NCBI GenBank assembly: GCA_004794785.1
Contig: SJOL01010342.1
Span: 463,994 to 527,993, forward strand
Length of the DNA stretch: 64,000 nt
Reading direction: 5' to 3'
Origin: Opisthorchis felineus
Lineage: Eukaryota > Platyhelminthes > Trematoda > Opisthorchiida > Opisthorchiidae
Position 1 is the stretch's first letter. Each line of letters opens with the position of its first letter. Below are positions 21,420 to 34,019 of the stretch, piece by piece. The notes beneath the pieces were generated by a model that did not search any database, had not been told where the DNA came from, and saw only the letters and a program-made list of their open reading frames with translations. The position numbers were made by a program, and so were the translations under genes.

Positions 21420-24400
21420 GCTTGTGTCGTAACTGTTAAAAGGGAATGTACTCTTTCAACCATCGACGCAAAAGGGTATCGGCCATCACTTGCCTCTAAC
21501 TTCATCTTCGCTCATATCCGTCACATCACCCGAGAAATCAGACCTTCCCCATAATAATAACCGCTGAATTGGTTTGATCGCGCAAATTGTGCCTGAATCA
21601 TCAGGAACAGCTGCTTGCGAGGAGTTACTATAAGTAATGTCCGTGCCAGTGAGAACAGTAGACAAAGATTTGTCGCACAACACTTACTCACAGATGACCG
21701 CACTCTGCACTTGATGGATAGATCGTATATGACGCATTCATACTGTCAAAGGATCCCACTAGCTCGCAGCCTCCAAAAAACTGACTGGAATTTAGCAGTT
21801 TTGGAAACTGCGGTACCCAATTCTTGGGACTATGACAACTTTTATAAACCAATTTAAGAACTGCTAATTCATAATTGGATCCATAATTCCACACCAACCC
21901 GAGGAAGAGTGGCAGCAAGATGGCGAAATTCACGTGTGGATTTCAACAACACTTGCGATTGAAATGTCGGAAATCGTCACTTATCCAGGTCAATAAACCA
22001 GGAAGCTGATTCCCCGCTAAGTGTGAAAATTCTGTCCAGCGATTCTCTGCTATTCAAAGACAACGACATATTGTATGGGTCAGATTCCCCAGAGGAATGA
22101 ATTAAGTCAACTGGTGCATGTTAATATAATCATGAGTCTCCTCGGATGTGATGAGCAGGACTACCTGGTTTGATATTCTCCGTATAAAAGAAACCCGTTA
22201 ATTTTGAATGAGTATTGTTTGGTGATTGTTTTTAACAGCTTATTACTGATAGTTTGTGCCAGTTCGTATAATTATGGGTAATGTGTTGCAGCTCGCATAA
22301 ATATCTGCGATCATGGATGATCATTGCTGCTAACATTGCACTGGTGGTGGTGGCCAATCGCTGAACATTGTGCGGCTGATCACGGTGACCTTGTGGTGAA
22401 CGAATAAATTTCTGTAGGACACAATGAAGGTCCTCACCTCAAGCACCCGATTAGCATAAAAATTATTTTGCCCATCAACCAATAAACCAAAGTCTGTATT
22501 CACACGGTGGACTCTAGCATCCAAGAAAAATTCGACACTCCTTATCTGGCCAGCGCATATCCTGCTCATACCAGAAAAATACCATGAAATGCAAATTGTG
22601 GTTTTCTCACTTCCACGTCATAGACTTGCTGAGATTTGTGTCCTGTAACAATCACACTAGAATTCCACAGGTTCATCATTTGCAGACAAGAAAGCTAAAA
22701 AATCTAAACGAAACTGTATCGCCTGGCAGTTGTACTAGAATAGATAAAAACTATGTTAGTGATGTTACCTGACTCACATACGGGAACGTATTCCGCAAAC
22801 AGGCCATTCAGCTCCGCGACTGAAATAAACGGAGTGTTGTGTATAGCTGATGTTAATGTCCAGACAGCTGCCTCAAGTTACCGCGAGAATTATAACATTC
22901 CTTTGTGGAAAACATACCAATGTGAAAATACCCGGCAGGGGTTTGTGTGAGACATCAGCGTTCAGCTCCGTTGATGCTCATCCATTGTCAGTCACCACTA
23001 ACGATACAGTAAATTAAAATGCCTAACCTTCTGATACTTAGGAAGACAGGGAACTAAGACGGAACTGGTCGACAGCCATTTTTATGCCAAGGCCACGTTC
23101 TGCCAAATTTTGCATTATTCGCCTGCACCGGTTCGCTGGTCATCTGCGCATTTTGAAAAATCATCTGCTAAAGGCTTGGACGGTCAGTTTGCATTGTTCT
23201 ATAAAATGAAAACATGCGTCCGGTCCACTCATACTCGGTAGACGGACGTAGTCATGAGGATCGATAAGCATGGGCTGTATGACACTTGCACACGCTTATA
23301 AAGGTTATTAATAAATTCCAGGTTGACGTACGGGGATCCTCTGGGGTTTCACATATACCAGTGAAAAGTTGTGGCAGTACATCACAGCACAGTTTCAATT
23401 CAAAGAAGGCCTTTCTCAGGCTAGTTTGTGGGGCTGCTCATTTTACTGTTGTGTGCTGTTTCTTTCAAACGTTTCCTGGCCGAAAGCACGCATAATAGGT
23501 CAAACGATTTATTCCGGTGGCTGAACTGTCCATTGTGTAATGAGTAATTTCTTCATTGTCTGAGTACCTTTTCGCAGAAGGCTTCAGACTCTTACAAGTC
23601 AACACTAATATACCATTTATTACCATATAGCATACAATGAACAGTCGAGCATAATAACCAAAAATTGGTCAACTTGTAGTGAAACTTTCAATCCTTGAGA
23701 GGATTGCTTACCGCTGATCTTCGAGTGTTAAAGAAAGTTGACTTGCGTGCATTTTTTTGGAGGGGGGGGGGGCAGAAGTTTGTTACGAATACGTTTGCCT
23801 TGCTGAGGTGGTCATAATTATCACCCACATAATCACTGACGACAAACTGATGCTTGAGGAAACTGGATCGCCAGTGAGATGTTTACGCATTCTCGCATCA
23901 CTAAAAAAAAGCCCTTGGTACAACACTAAAAAGAACGACTGATGAGCACGTGTAGGGGACGAATTATCACCGAATGCCTGCCCAGGTAACTATGGCTTAA
24001 CAAGAATACTCGATCCAATGTGTGTAAGGGCACCTACTTTAGAAATCCGCGACGCAGACAATGCCAGTAACTCCTGAGTGGCAGTTAGCAGTAATTTTGT
24101 TCAAAGTCATGGCGTTAACGAACACTGGGAAAGACAAACGAATCTCAACTCTATGGTGTTTGCGGGGGGTTGTCGGTAGTTTACAGCCAACATCTGTTTA
24201 CTTGAGTAGCGGAAAATCAGTTACAAAGTGCAACATAAATGTTATTTCCAAGACTACAGCCAACAACCATTCGTAATCAATGATGATTCACGGAGACCAA
24301 TAAACATACAACAATGAAAATCATGCGCAATCACTGCATAATTTTGCGGGCTTCAAAATATACCAAAGACATCACATAGCCTCGGGAATCGTTTAATTTG

Positions 24401-27400
24401 TACAATATGCGATAAAAGGAGTCACGCTCACGAGGATTTTGGGCAGTCACCAATTTCACCATACACATCAACGTCAAATATAAGTTGACAATGCTCATCA
24501 AAAGAGACTTTCGCCGTGTATCTGGTAGAACCGCTTTGGCTGCCTCTTTTATAGGTTTGCTTCTGATGGTTTTGTGGTATGTATGGGTGTAGTCTGAGTT
24601 TATTTATCAGGTTTGTCGAAATCGTATTGTCTGGAAGAAGGAAGTTATAACGGCTCATTATCTGACTGATGTTCAGAGTGCATTTCATGCTTGTTTTTGT
24701 TCTGTTGCGATGCTGCCTAATTAACGGGTGTGTCAAATATGTTGAAAAATTGATTAGAAGCTTCTGTATGGCCCTCGTAATATTCCTCATAAAAGCTAGC
24801 TAATAAATACTACAATGAAACTAGCGGGAACAGTTCTCGATATTTTTGATATTTGACAGTATTTGATGCACCCCGAAGGACCAGAAGTCTCCTGTTCATA
24901 GAAGAAGATGAGTATCGCTGATGACCGCTTGCATGAGGAGAGCCGCAATTTGAGGGTTGACTGACTGAACTAATCACCCCCGTACGCGAGGAGTACCAGA
25001 TTCGATGGTAACAGTGAATCTGAGTAGTCGTGTATAACGCTCATCCGGCGACTGAGTAATTCCACAGCGATGGCGCATGAGTGCATACACTTACGTAAGA
25101 ATAAATCGAATGTTGTGTCAGCTAATTTTTGATCGCAGCGAGGTATCTCGCCGTTTAACTTACAATGATGTGGGGATAGTGTTGTTGTGATGATATCGCT
25201 GATTGAAGACATGATGATTAACCCAGTCCGCATAGTTGGTTGTAATACGACAATCAATAAATGAATCACGCGTTGTAGTCAGTCTCTTTAAATTTGTTCT
25301 TTATATATAAAAAATCAGCAGCACGACCTGAGATAGAACAATGTGAAAATGATCTATTTTGTTCGGCAGCTTTATATACCCAACATTAGAGAAACGCGGA
25401 AACCTATAACAGGAAACGTTTAGGCACGAACTATGAAGCGAGAAAATGGTTGCCGGGCGCAATCATAAGCTGGCAACCATGGAGTGTTGAGATTCTACTC
25501 CATTGAAAACTACTCACAAATAGCCGGAAACTCTTATTCCTGGTTCGTCAATCTTGAAACCCCTCACCGAGAACTACTCCTCAAACTGGTGTGTGTGTCC
25601 TGGTGCGTGTCCTCAGATGGGACTGAACTCGGAATTTCGTATCCGAAACCTATGTGAACGTTGGAACTTTAAAGCAAATGCCGAGGAATTATTGAGATTG
25701 TCGGCCTTTGGTCAAAATGCCCCGAAACAACACGAGAAACAGTATCTACCGAGCTACTTTCGAGGATCAATACTTATGTACGTAATCATCACAATACACA
25801 AGTTTATGGGATTAGCATACAAAAAAGGTCTAGGTACTATGTACTAAGTCCGTAAGTCCAATCAACATGCCATCAAATTTAATACCCACATGTCGGAAAA
25901 ATGTTGACCTTTTGAAGGCCGGTGTCCCATCATTCTGAATGGTGAACTTTTCAATTTAGTCAAATTTACCGATGGTGTCAGGACAAGCGTAACTATTGGG
26001 ACAAGAAAATTGTCTCACACTCCAATGCACTCACACTTGGGGATAATGAAGAAATCCAATGGGACGGGACGGTTTATCTGGTGTATACCACTCCCTTTAC
26101 TAGATCTTATATCACATTGAGTCTTCATTAACGAAAACACCACTGCTGAGAAAAGCAGATATACGATTTTGCTTGCAACTTGTACATACGCACTAGTTGC
26201 TCGGAAATTTCCCAAGCATCTTGGTAATCCGCGTTGGAAATTTTTCCGTAATAAATATGTTAATGTCTTGAACAGCCAACATATTTGTGTTGTCATGTGT
26301 AAGCACAACGGGCCCAGCATAGTTATCGTGTTATCCAGATTCCACCATTTTAGTCACAGTCATGGGCAAAATGAGAAGCAGCAAATTCCAACGTCTGATT
26401 GTCTAACACGTGTTTCACACACGCTCGTGCACTGTCAAACTCCAACGCAGTTTACCGAACGCCAAAAATGAGAATTGACATCTATTATGATGGTCACTAA
26501 AACCTCAGAGCAGTTAGCCGGAATTTGTACCCACAGCCACAAAAAACAACATTCTGTTGGAGAGCTGTCAATAGTAAAGTCAGTTTTGAGCAGCATAACT
26601 TTTTTCCAATGATTGTCATGATGGAACCCCCATGGACCTCACTCTTCAGAGATCAAATATGCTGCCTTGCAAGAACATAGGGAACACAGTGAATGAAACC
26701 GCACGAATTGCACAAGGTTACCCCACGAGAATCATTTCATAAGCTCGGTGTTCCCAAACCATTCAGCAATTTATTTTGGCTCCATGGCTTCACGTCAGCT
26801 GCTTCCATACGATGCCTGGTACCCGCTCACTAAGGCGCAATCTTCTTGCCTCAGATATAGTTAGTATAAATACATTGATTGTTTCAAAAAACCACCTGAA
26901 CCACGTGACTAACGCATACAACCCCGAATTTCGGGTCACCCAAATGCCGTGCTATTAATACACGAACGAATCGTGAAGTTGCAAAATCCTCAAACGGTGC
27001 GATCATGCGAGGTTTTATACTCCGGTTTAGGTATGGCTCGTTCCAAATGAGACCTTGTACAGTAAAGCAGTTAGACAGGGGAACACCTAAGAAAATCGCA
27101 CACACTGGGTCACAACGAAGTGGCCACTTGGTGAACACTCGGCTGCATTGAACCACCAAAGTGATGCCTTGGTCAAAATGAGATTTCCGTTAAGGTTAGG
27201 CACAACAAATGAACGATTCGCGTCCGCGTGTGGCATGAATAAAAACATTGCTGACTGTGTTCGTAACTCATGCTCATCCGTGCGTACCGGCCTATAAATC
27301 AGCGTATGGCTGCGTCATGCTCAACCGGGCGGTATATCTAATATTTCCGTGGAAATCAGATGCACTGTACATCCGAGATCTCCTAACTCAGTCGCACTGG

Positions 27401-28259
27401 GGTGCAATCACGTTCCTTTGGCAGAAATATCACACTGATGAACTGTTCTTGGCTGTCACAAATCTAGAGTTCGAGACACGTCTGTAGTTTATATCGTAAA
27501 GATGAGGGCGTCAGGTGCGCACGCAAAATTCACATACTCTTTCCAAAATGCGACTTACGAATTGGATGATGGTTAACACGGTTGGAATGCTCAGGGGTGG
27601 AAGAAGTAACGGAGGCGGAACAGACTGATTCACAAATAGATTAAAATACAGCATAGCGGACCTCTGATTGTACGGCAAGTATGTAAGACAATACTCATCA
27701 AACCCCGAGAAAACGGAAGTTCTTTGGCCAAATTTCCCCAATGCGTTGAGTTTTCGAATGGATTCATATGTTCCCCATCACCAGGCTGACAATTGGATAC
27801 GGCACCGGTTTGAAAATTGTTGAACCAGACATCATTACTAAGGAATCATTCGGGGAGATGACCATGGTTAAATGTGCAACGGAAAATTGATTTTAATGAA
27901 CCGATGATCCTGATCTAGTGCAGATAACTGCTCCGCAACCAACCGCCCCGCGAACGCTGAACACCATGCCTGCTCTGAGCAACAAAAGGGTTTGCCGAAA
28001 AGACGAGTTGAGCCTAAATTGCGAGGTCAGTGTCACCATATTCCAGGATCTAGATCAACAGAGAAAAATAGATTCCATATAAAAATGAAAGGGAATAACG
28101 TTACTTTTCCATTTGCACTAAGGCCTTCGGTATTTTGAATTATTGTATTGCCATAGTTTTTGCCAAACTTGGGCTTATGGGTAACGAGTAATGCACTAGT
28201 CAATCGAACCAAAGTCTGAAAGTCTTGGAGACTTCAGTCACCAATCCGAACCACCCATA
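21420..28259. other. Long stretch with no supported gene
   Basis: Many frames of 60-120 codons on both strands (the largest is 120 codons at 24,790-24,428 minus), without motifs or convincing splice partners. A run of nine or more G occurs at about 23,763-23,771. Introns of the 21.25 kb candidate could lie here, but I see no evidence for it. Confidence 0.45.
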
Positions 28260-29110
28260 TAAATCTTGGTATATCCGACTAATCGAACTAGATATCGCCT
28301 CTGGATTTCGCGCAGCAAAGGAAATTAAAGCGTATGAATTCTGGATGAGGATTGATGATGCTGGCTAGATTGCAGTTCATCAGACATTTGTGATATACTA
28401 GAAAACACTGGCGGATATTTGAACGGCTCTTTTGACGGCTTGGTTTATCCACTGCGAATGTCTAGAACTGAGAACTAGTAGACCAGTTGGATCACGTTAG
28501 TAGGAGGCTTGTGGATTTTGAGTTTCTGTGACAAAATCATGAAATATCTTACGCGCCACGGTAGGCCGGTCATCATAGGTCATGTCCTGTTGGTGCAAAG
28601 CAAACACAAATATGGATTGGTTATCACAAGTTGCTCTGGTACATAGTACAACGTTGAGGTAATACAAGCGTTTGACGAACTCACATTGGGTACTTAGAAG
28701 GCGGTGAAATCAGTCTAAAAAGCGACCATATGATTTCTCACGTATCGCAACTGGTCGATGAACCACAGTTTACCTACGATCAATATTCGTTCCTCCAAAT
28801 CCTAAGGCCATTTTACTTTCACTCCTTCACCAAACGATTGATTTGTCACCATCAATGTGGGTAGCTCATCCTTAACTGGTTTGTTTATATAAATACCAAA
28901 CACTACTTGATCCCGCTTGAACTGACTGGGTAGTTTTTGTGAACATTCGTCGTAACCATTTTGCTTCCATTCTAATGGGAATGTACTGTTCTCTGTTTCA
29001 ACTCGATTGGTTTCCTGAATGGTTTGTTTTGCAGGCTTTTGTATTTGTCCTGATTGATGCGTTCTTAAATTGTGTTACGTTGTGTTGTGCCATTGCACCG
29101 ATTCAAATAT
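28260..29110 (+). repeat. Dispersed repeat family 'R', copy A
   Basis: Aligns with copy C (34,020-36,065) at many points in order: ATTGATGA..G.....TAG..CGCAGTTCAT-type (28,349), CTGAGAACTAGTRG (28,470), TTGGTGCA..GCAAACA (28,593), GGTAATACAAGCGTTTG / GGAAATACAAGCGTTTG (28,656), and then GTGAACAT...TTTGCT (28,939). Compared with C it lacks about 700 nt (34.57-35.28 kb). A 64-codon hydrophobic frame at 28,939-29,133 lies inside it but is not conserved in the other copies. The element type is unknown. Confidence 0.6.
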
Positions 29111-30340
29111 CGTGGCGGTTTCTATTTCCGTAGGTTCGTTGCTGACACAGTGTCCACCTCCCGCCATATGGTTCATAGCGTCACATAAATTGAAAACTTG
29201 GCTTCATAATGCTTTTTGGAATTCCTGCCGGTTTGGAATGTAACTCTTATAGTACTCGCCACGTAAAATTCTACAGATGACACCGTGTGGCTTCAAATTA
29301 CAACGGTTATGCTGCAAAACTATTGGGCCCCTAATGTGAACCATCAGTTTCCAATGATGTCAAACCAAACTCTCACACAACAGCCGTCAATTTTCCCTGT
29401 CCCATTGTTTTTAGAGTGCACCCTTGTAGCCTATTTCAATGCTTTGATGCACGGGCGGTTCGTCAGGTAATTTTTGGTGCCGCGAAGCTAGCCTGGTTTA
29501 GAATAAATACTTCCACAGGTTTTGAATGCACCTAAAGCGATCAAAAAATAAGACAAGGCTGCATATTAAAATATGCTTAATAAGCAAAATCTCAATGCAG
29601 TCGGCCAATAATGGGATATCGGCTCTGGTCTAGGTGTGCTTACCAGAATCCTGATTAATCAAGAGAACGATGAACAGCTGTATGCGGACGTGCACGCTGC
29701 GTTGCATATAAATGACCTTTGTCGAATTGTCAAGTGATTGAAACAGAAGATCCCAAAAAGAAATGGGCGAGTCTAGTATCGTTGGTGTTACTAGGATCAA
29801 GACAAACAAGAAAATCAATTTGTTGTGTCCAGAAGAGGTCATCTTAACTGCATTGTCTCGTTTTACGGCTTATGATGTCCACGGAAAAGAAACCATCCAG
29901 TAATAATGGTGCTTAAGCAAAACTGGTCAAAATGGGTCAGTAACCAACCTGTAGATGTGAACCAAGTTAGCCAAATAAGTACTGGTTCTAGTCAGATACC
30001 AAAGACCTGACAATCCCAAAAACAATATTGAAAATAAATATTACCTGCTGCCTCATTTTGGAACACCCAGTATTTTGTCTCTTTTCAAAATGCGTTTGCC
30101 TTTTATGCCATTATTTTAGCCGTAATGAAAGGGTTCAACAGACTTTCTGTTATTTTATGCAAGCTTTAATTTGGGACATCATCGATCATCTTGTTTCCAG
30201 CTGTCAGGTTAGCACCGGCGATGTTTTACAAGGTTCCGAGTACTGGCTTCTGTGATCAGCTAGCCGAATTTGCTGAATAACAGTGAATTCGCCGAAGTAT
30301 ATTTCTACGGGTGTTAATGCGTTCTCGGCATGTGCCAGAA
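29111..30340. other. No supported gene
   Basis: The only frame of note is on the minus strand at 29,842-29,630 (70 codons), which starts with ATG and a hydrophobic stretch resembling a signal peptide (KLIFLFVLILVTPT). Its 3' half has no cysteines or motifs. I regard it as a possible small secreted protein at very low confidence. Confidence 0.35.
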
Positions 30341-30357
30341 ATTAAAATAAATACTGG

Positions 30358-30642
30358 TTGCCCGCAAACATTAGTTCGGCTAACTTAACGCAGCAGATAA
30401 ATCCAACTGACAGCTTCATACTAAACCAAAATGATCTGGGTGTACAGGCGCTCGACCTCAGGATACTCGACCTCAATATTTCACAACAGTCTGGCAACCA
30501 GTGCGTTGGTAGCCTGAAAAGCGAGTACGATAGTATAGCACTTGATGATGCGCCCGTTTTGCTTCCAGTCCGGTATGATGTATCAGTGGCACACCCGGTC
30601 ATCGGTCCATTCAAATTTGTTGCAAATGGGCAAAAGTTTTGA
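30358..30642 (+). CDS. Unrecognised open frame, possible mobile-element remnant
   Basis: A 94-codon frame (not ATG-initiated; open from an upstream TAA) of well-mixed composition, with segments such as ALDLRILDLNISQQ and DDAPVLLPVRYDVS, ending in TGA. The opposite strand is also open for 90 codons, which weakens the case. It shares its reading frame with the next open segment at 30,922. No domain is recognised. It could be an exon, an old element ORF or chance. Confidence 0.22.
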   Translation: MPANISSANLTQQINPTDSFILNQNDLGVQALDLRILDLNISQQSGNQCVGSLKSEYDSIALDDAPVLLPVRYDVSVAHPVIGPFKFVANGQKF

Positions 30643-30921
30643 TTTAGCTGGTTTTCAACATTTCATTCACCTAGCTTGTCAGTTCATGCATTTCTCATTA
30701 CGGTTCACCTTTTTCTGCTGACAGTAATTTCATACCTAACAAAGTGCTCACGTTTTTCGTGCCACTGAGACTTCTCGTCGAATTTTTTTCTCCTATTCCG
30801 CAGACAAATCAAAACACCTGTGGAATAAAACGGCTGGGAGTGTGTTGATTTAATTAGTTGATACAAGAACGAGAATACTAGTGGTATCTTCCGATTTTTC
30901 TAAGCATCTCATCATACAATC

Positions 30922-31258
30922 TTGGCAGGATATTTGCAGGAGAAAACAAACTCTATATTGGTAACCTGGCCACTTGTCTTGATGGACTACTTAACGCCGC
31001 TCTTAAACTCAAACGAGAGTATTGCGATTAACTGCGAAAGTGGCCGCCAATTTCACGAGTTATTGCATAAATTGCAACGCAAGACTGACGGACGTTTTTT
31101 CTTCCGGATATAAACCCCAAAAATTTGGAGCATCACAAAACAGTGAACTGCAGGGTGTGAACGAATCCTTAAGGAACGTTTCCGACGGCATCGAATGCAC
31201 AGTCGAGGAAGAGTACAACAGAAATCTGGAATCCATAGACACGCTCATCACTTTGTAG
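30922..31258 (+). pseudogene. Unrecognised open segment with one frameshift, possible element remnant
   Basis: Two frames overlap so that a single-base slip near the T-run at about 31,095 would join them: 30,922-31,095 (contains NCESGRQFHELLHKLQRKTDG) and 31,095-31,258 (contains LQGVNESLRNVSDGI and EEEYNRNLESIDTL). The joined product would be about 112 aa, acidic at its end, perhaps with a short coiled coil. No family is recognised. It lies just outside repeat fragments at 31,640 and 31,861, so it may belong to the same old element. Confidence 0.22.
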
Positions 31259-31639
31259 CCGCGTAATGGGAGCTTCATTGTAAGTTGTACAGAAAGGCAA
31301 CGAGCGTGGATTAATATCTGCGCCACAACGGCAGGCAATCAAATGATCACAAACAAAGCTGCAATCAGACAATTTTGAAGCGGATCAAGGCACAGTGTCG
31401 CACAACAAGGAATTTCATTTGAAGTTCATTTACGACACCAAATACGACTAATGCAACAACACAAAATTGAAGCGAACAAGTCGGCCCCGTAAATCAAGAA
31501 CATCGTCGAAATCAAGATGTCTCTTTTTTGACAGCACATTACTACGCTCGCTTTCAAAACTGCGGACGTAGGGAGAAAATTAAACAATGTTAGTCGTCGG
31601 GATAACTGGTCCACTCAAGGGGGCGCAGATTACACACAC

Positions 31640-31850
31640 AGGCAAAGCGGATTTACCCACTCGACTGCCCACGGATGATGTCGCCTTGAATGGTAATGAA
31701 CAGTTTGCAGGGCATTTGCCACCTCGGCGAACAGATTAACGGCCACCTGATGAATAACCAGTGAACTCACCCGAGATACCAGTAGCTCGAGATTCGGACT
31801 CGCAACAACCGGCTTACTATTGAATGCAAAACCGTTCAATTGCAACCAAC
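31640..31850 (-). repeat. Fragment of dispersed repeat family 'L' (LFAEL-type)
   Basis: The minus-strand translation contains LVSRVSSLVIHQVAVNLFAEVANAL, matching the minus strand at 11,980-12,170 and 58,880-59,080. It lies directly before copy B of repeat 'R' (31,861), so the two may be parts of one element. Confidence 0.5.
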
Positions 31851-31860
31851 TGATCAGCAT

Positions 31861-33075
31861 TGTTCATCTAATATTCTGACTGTATCTGAGCTCATTCGAC
31901 GTGACTGGGCAGGTGATGTGAACCTGCTTGATTACCGCACTGTTGCCTTTGCTAATCAGGTTGTATAGTTTCCTGTACGTCCCAAATCTACTGGTTCTCT
32001 GAATAGCCCGTTTCCATAGGTTTCGTCGTTGTCCTAATTGGAGCCTTCATGATTTGTGGTGCGGTGTGGTTTAGATACAGTGGTTCAATAAAGTTCAACA
32101 AACTGGTAGAAACCAACCTGAATTCGGGTCAAATGGCTTTTTAGTTTAGCTAATTTCTCCTACCCAGTTCACGGTGGTCATTCGCAAAACCCAGTTTACA
32201 CTGTATATTGGTTACAAAAAAATGTGAGAGCTCCCCTTATTGAGAGAATCAAATGTGCTGACGTTTAATTACAATCTGAGTGATAACTTTCCAATTGGGT
32301 TCCACTTATTTTGGCTAAATCTTCAGGTTTCCGTTCACAAATCCTCAGTTGTTAATGACGCCAAATAAATGTTGTGCACTTACGTTGCCAGTTTTCTTTG
32401 TCATTGTTTACTGGGTACAACGTTTTACGCTAGCACCCATGTCATCGAAGTAATGCACGGAGGTTTCGACAGTGTACTTTTGGGCGCCGTGCACCTGAAT
32501 CACGAGAATTCCCCCTTACAAGCCTCGACTTCACTTTAGTCGACCATAATATAACGAGGAGCGGGATAGTGAAAAACGGTTGATGTGCAACATTTCACTG
32601 TATTTAACGACTAATCAAGCATCCATCCTGGGCTGGTAGGATTTGCGAGAATCCTGAAGAATTAACAGGACCAAGAATTTCATGCACATCTGCGTGCTAT
32701 TTTTTGAAAACTGAACGTGTTGTATCCTGAAATAATTCAAACAGAAGCGCTTATCTCACCAAAAAGGCGATTTTTCCCAACAACCTCCTTAAGAATTCAC
32801 CGCCTTTATAAAAACGATTTATGACCGTTATCATGCGTTAGATTTCATTGCGACACCGAAATTAGTGAGTGATTTTAACTTGGTTGATAATCATTCAACT
32901 GAAGCAAACAAGCCAATCATTTCTTTGTGTGTGTAAAAAAGGCCAACGTAAACTGCACTGCCTCGTTGTCCTGTTTGGAATTGCCGAAGGAGAAGAAACC
33001 ACACAATGATGTCGAATGAATGTTTCAGCAACGCTCTGAACGACTGCCACCATTCCCATTCACAAGGGAGGTATT
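31861..33075 (+). repeat. Dispersed repeat family 'R', copy B
   Basis: Aligns with copy C from 31,861/35,281 (GTGACT..GC.GGTG.TGTGAAC, TTTGCTAATCAGGTTGT, CTGAATAGC) and again from 32,447/35,464 (GAAGTAATGC.CGGAGGTTTCGAC, CACGAGAATTCCCC, TCATAATATAACG) to about 33,075/36,065 (CGAATGAATGTTT.AGCAA). About 400 nt at 32,045-32,445 are absent from C; part of them resembles copy A after 29,050, which suggests a deletion in C. The 148-codon frame at 33,020-33,466 starts inside this repeat and is not conserved in C. Confidence 0.7.
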
Positions 33076-33449
33076 TTCACGTGGAACACGGAACACTAAT
33101 GTAGAAATTAACGTTAAATCTACAACACTTTCCTCAAAGGGAACTAGTCACACGTTTGTCGAAAACTCTTCGATAACCCACGACAGGTTTTGCCATCCTG
33201 AGTCTCCTCAGGTGGGTGCAATCCCCAATTTTCCGTTACCCAATATTCTACTTGAACAAAAATTGGACGTATCTCGACAAATACACTCAGTTACACATCA
33301 GCTGGGTTTCCATGGGTTCCATCTGCAAATCCTCGCTTATGATATTATTCAATTAAATTCGCTTATGCGTATGCGTGGTTTGGGAAGTGAATACATGAAT
33401 GCCCCCTTTGCTTTTCATGTTTGTCACGGGCTTAAACCTAGTACACGGA

Positions 33450-33720
33450 TCCCTGGCCTCTGGTAGAAGACGCGTCAATGTTTTCCCACATTGTCCCCTG
33501 GGAGGCAGAGGGCACCTCTGCTGTCGGAGGTAAACTTCACCCAATGAAACTGTGCCACGAATGCCGGGGGGTAGTAAATCCAATATTGTGGTGCGCGACC
33601 TGAGAGTCTAATGCAGTTCTCACCACCTGCATCGGTGGACGCTCAATGCACATTTTGCGCTGGGCACCACGAATGTTGCCCATCGCGTCTGCTGTCTACA
33701 GCAAAATGTTATGTCCTAAG
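33450..33720. repeat. GC-rich island, probably a separate short repeat insertion
   Basis: The composition changes sharply: GAGGCAGAGGGCACC, TGCCGGGGGGTAG, CACCTGCATCGGTGGACG, GCGCTGGGCACCACG. It separates copies B and C of repeat 'R'. There is no long conserved frame and no second copy in this window. A SINE or other short repeat is likely, on composition alone. Confidence 0.35.
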
Positions 33721-34019
33721 TATGGCTAAAACTTACATATCATGGCCAGTTTCATGACAATTCAAGATCTAGTTACACAGATGAAAATATTATTCATATG
33801 CGAACAGACGTTCCCCTTAGATAGCTCACTTATTTCCAAGTCAGTACAAGCTGCTATCGATAGAACATAATATCATATGTTAGACGTCATTCATTTAGTT
33901 TGCATTGAAGTGCAAGCACGTGTTACGTAGTTCAGTTTTTCCTCGTTGCATTTCACGCCAAATTGGTCCTTACCCCTACCTGATAACACACAAACAAATC
34001 AAACTACGGTCAGACATTA

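Noticed and set aside
24428..24790. 120-codon minus-strand frame
   Set aside because: No motif, no splice context, AT-rich basic composition; consistent with chance.
28939..29133. 64-codon hydrophobic frame resembling a membrane protein
   Set aside because: Lies inside repeat copy A; the corresponding frames in copies B and C are interrupted and not similar at protein level.
33020..33466. 148-codon open frame
   Set aside because: It begins inside repeat copy B and is not kept open in copy C; no domain.
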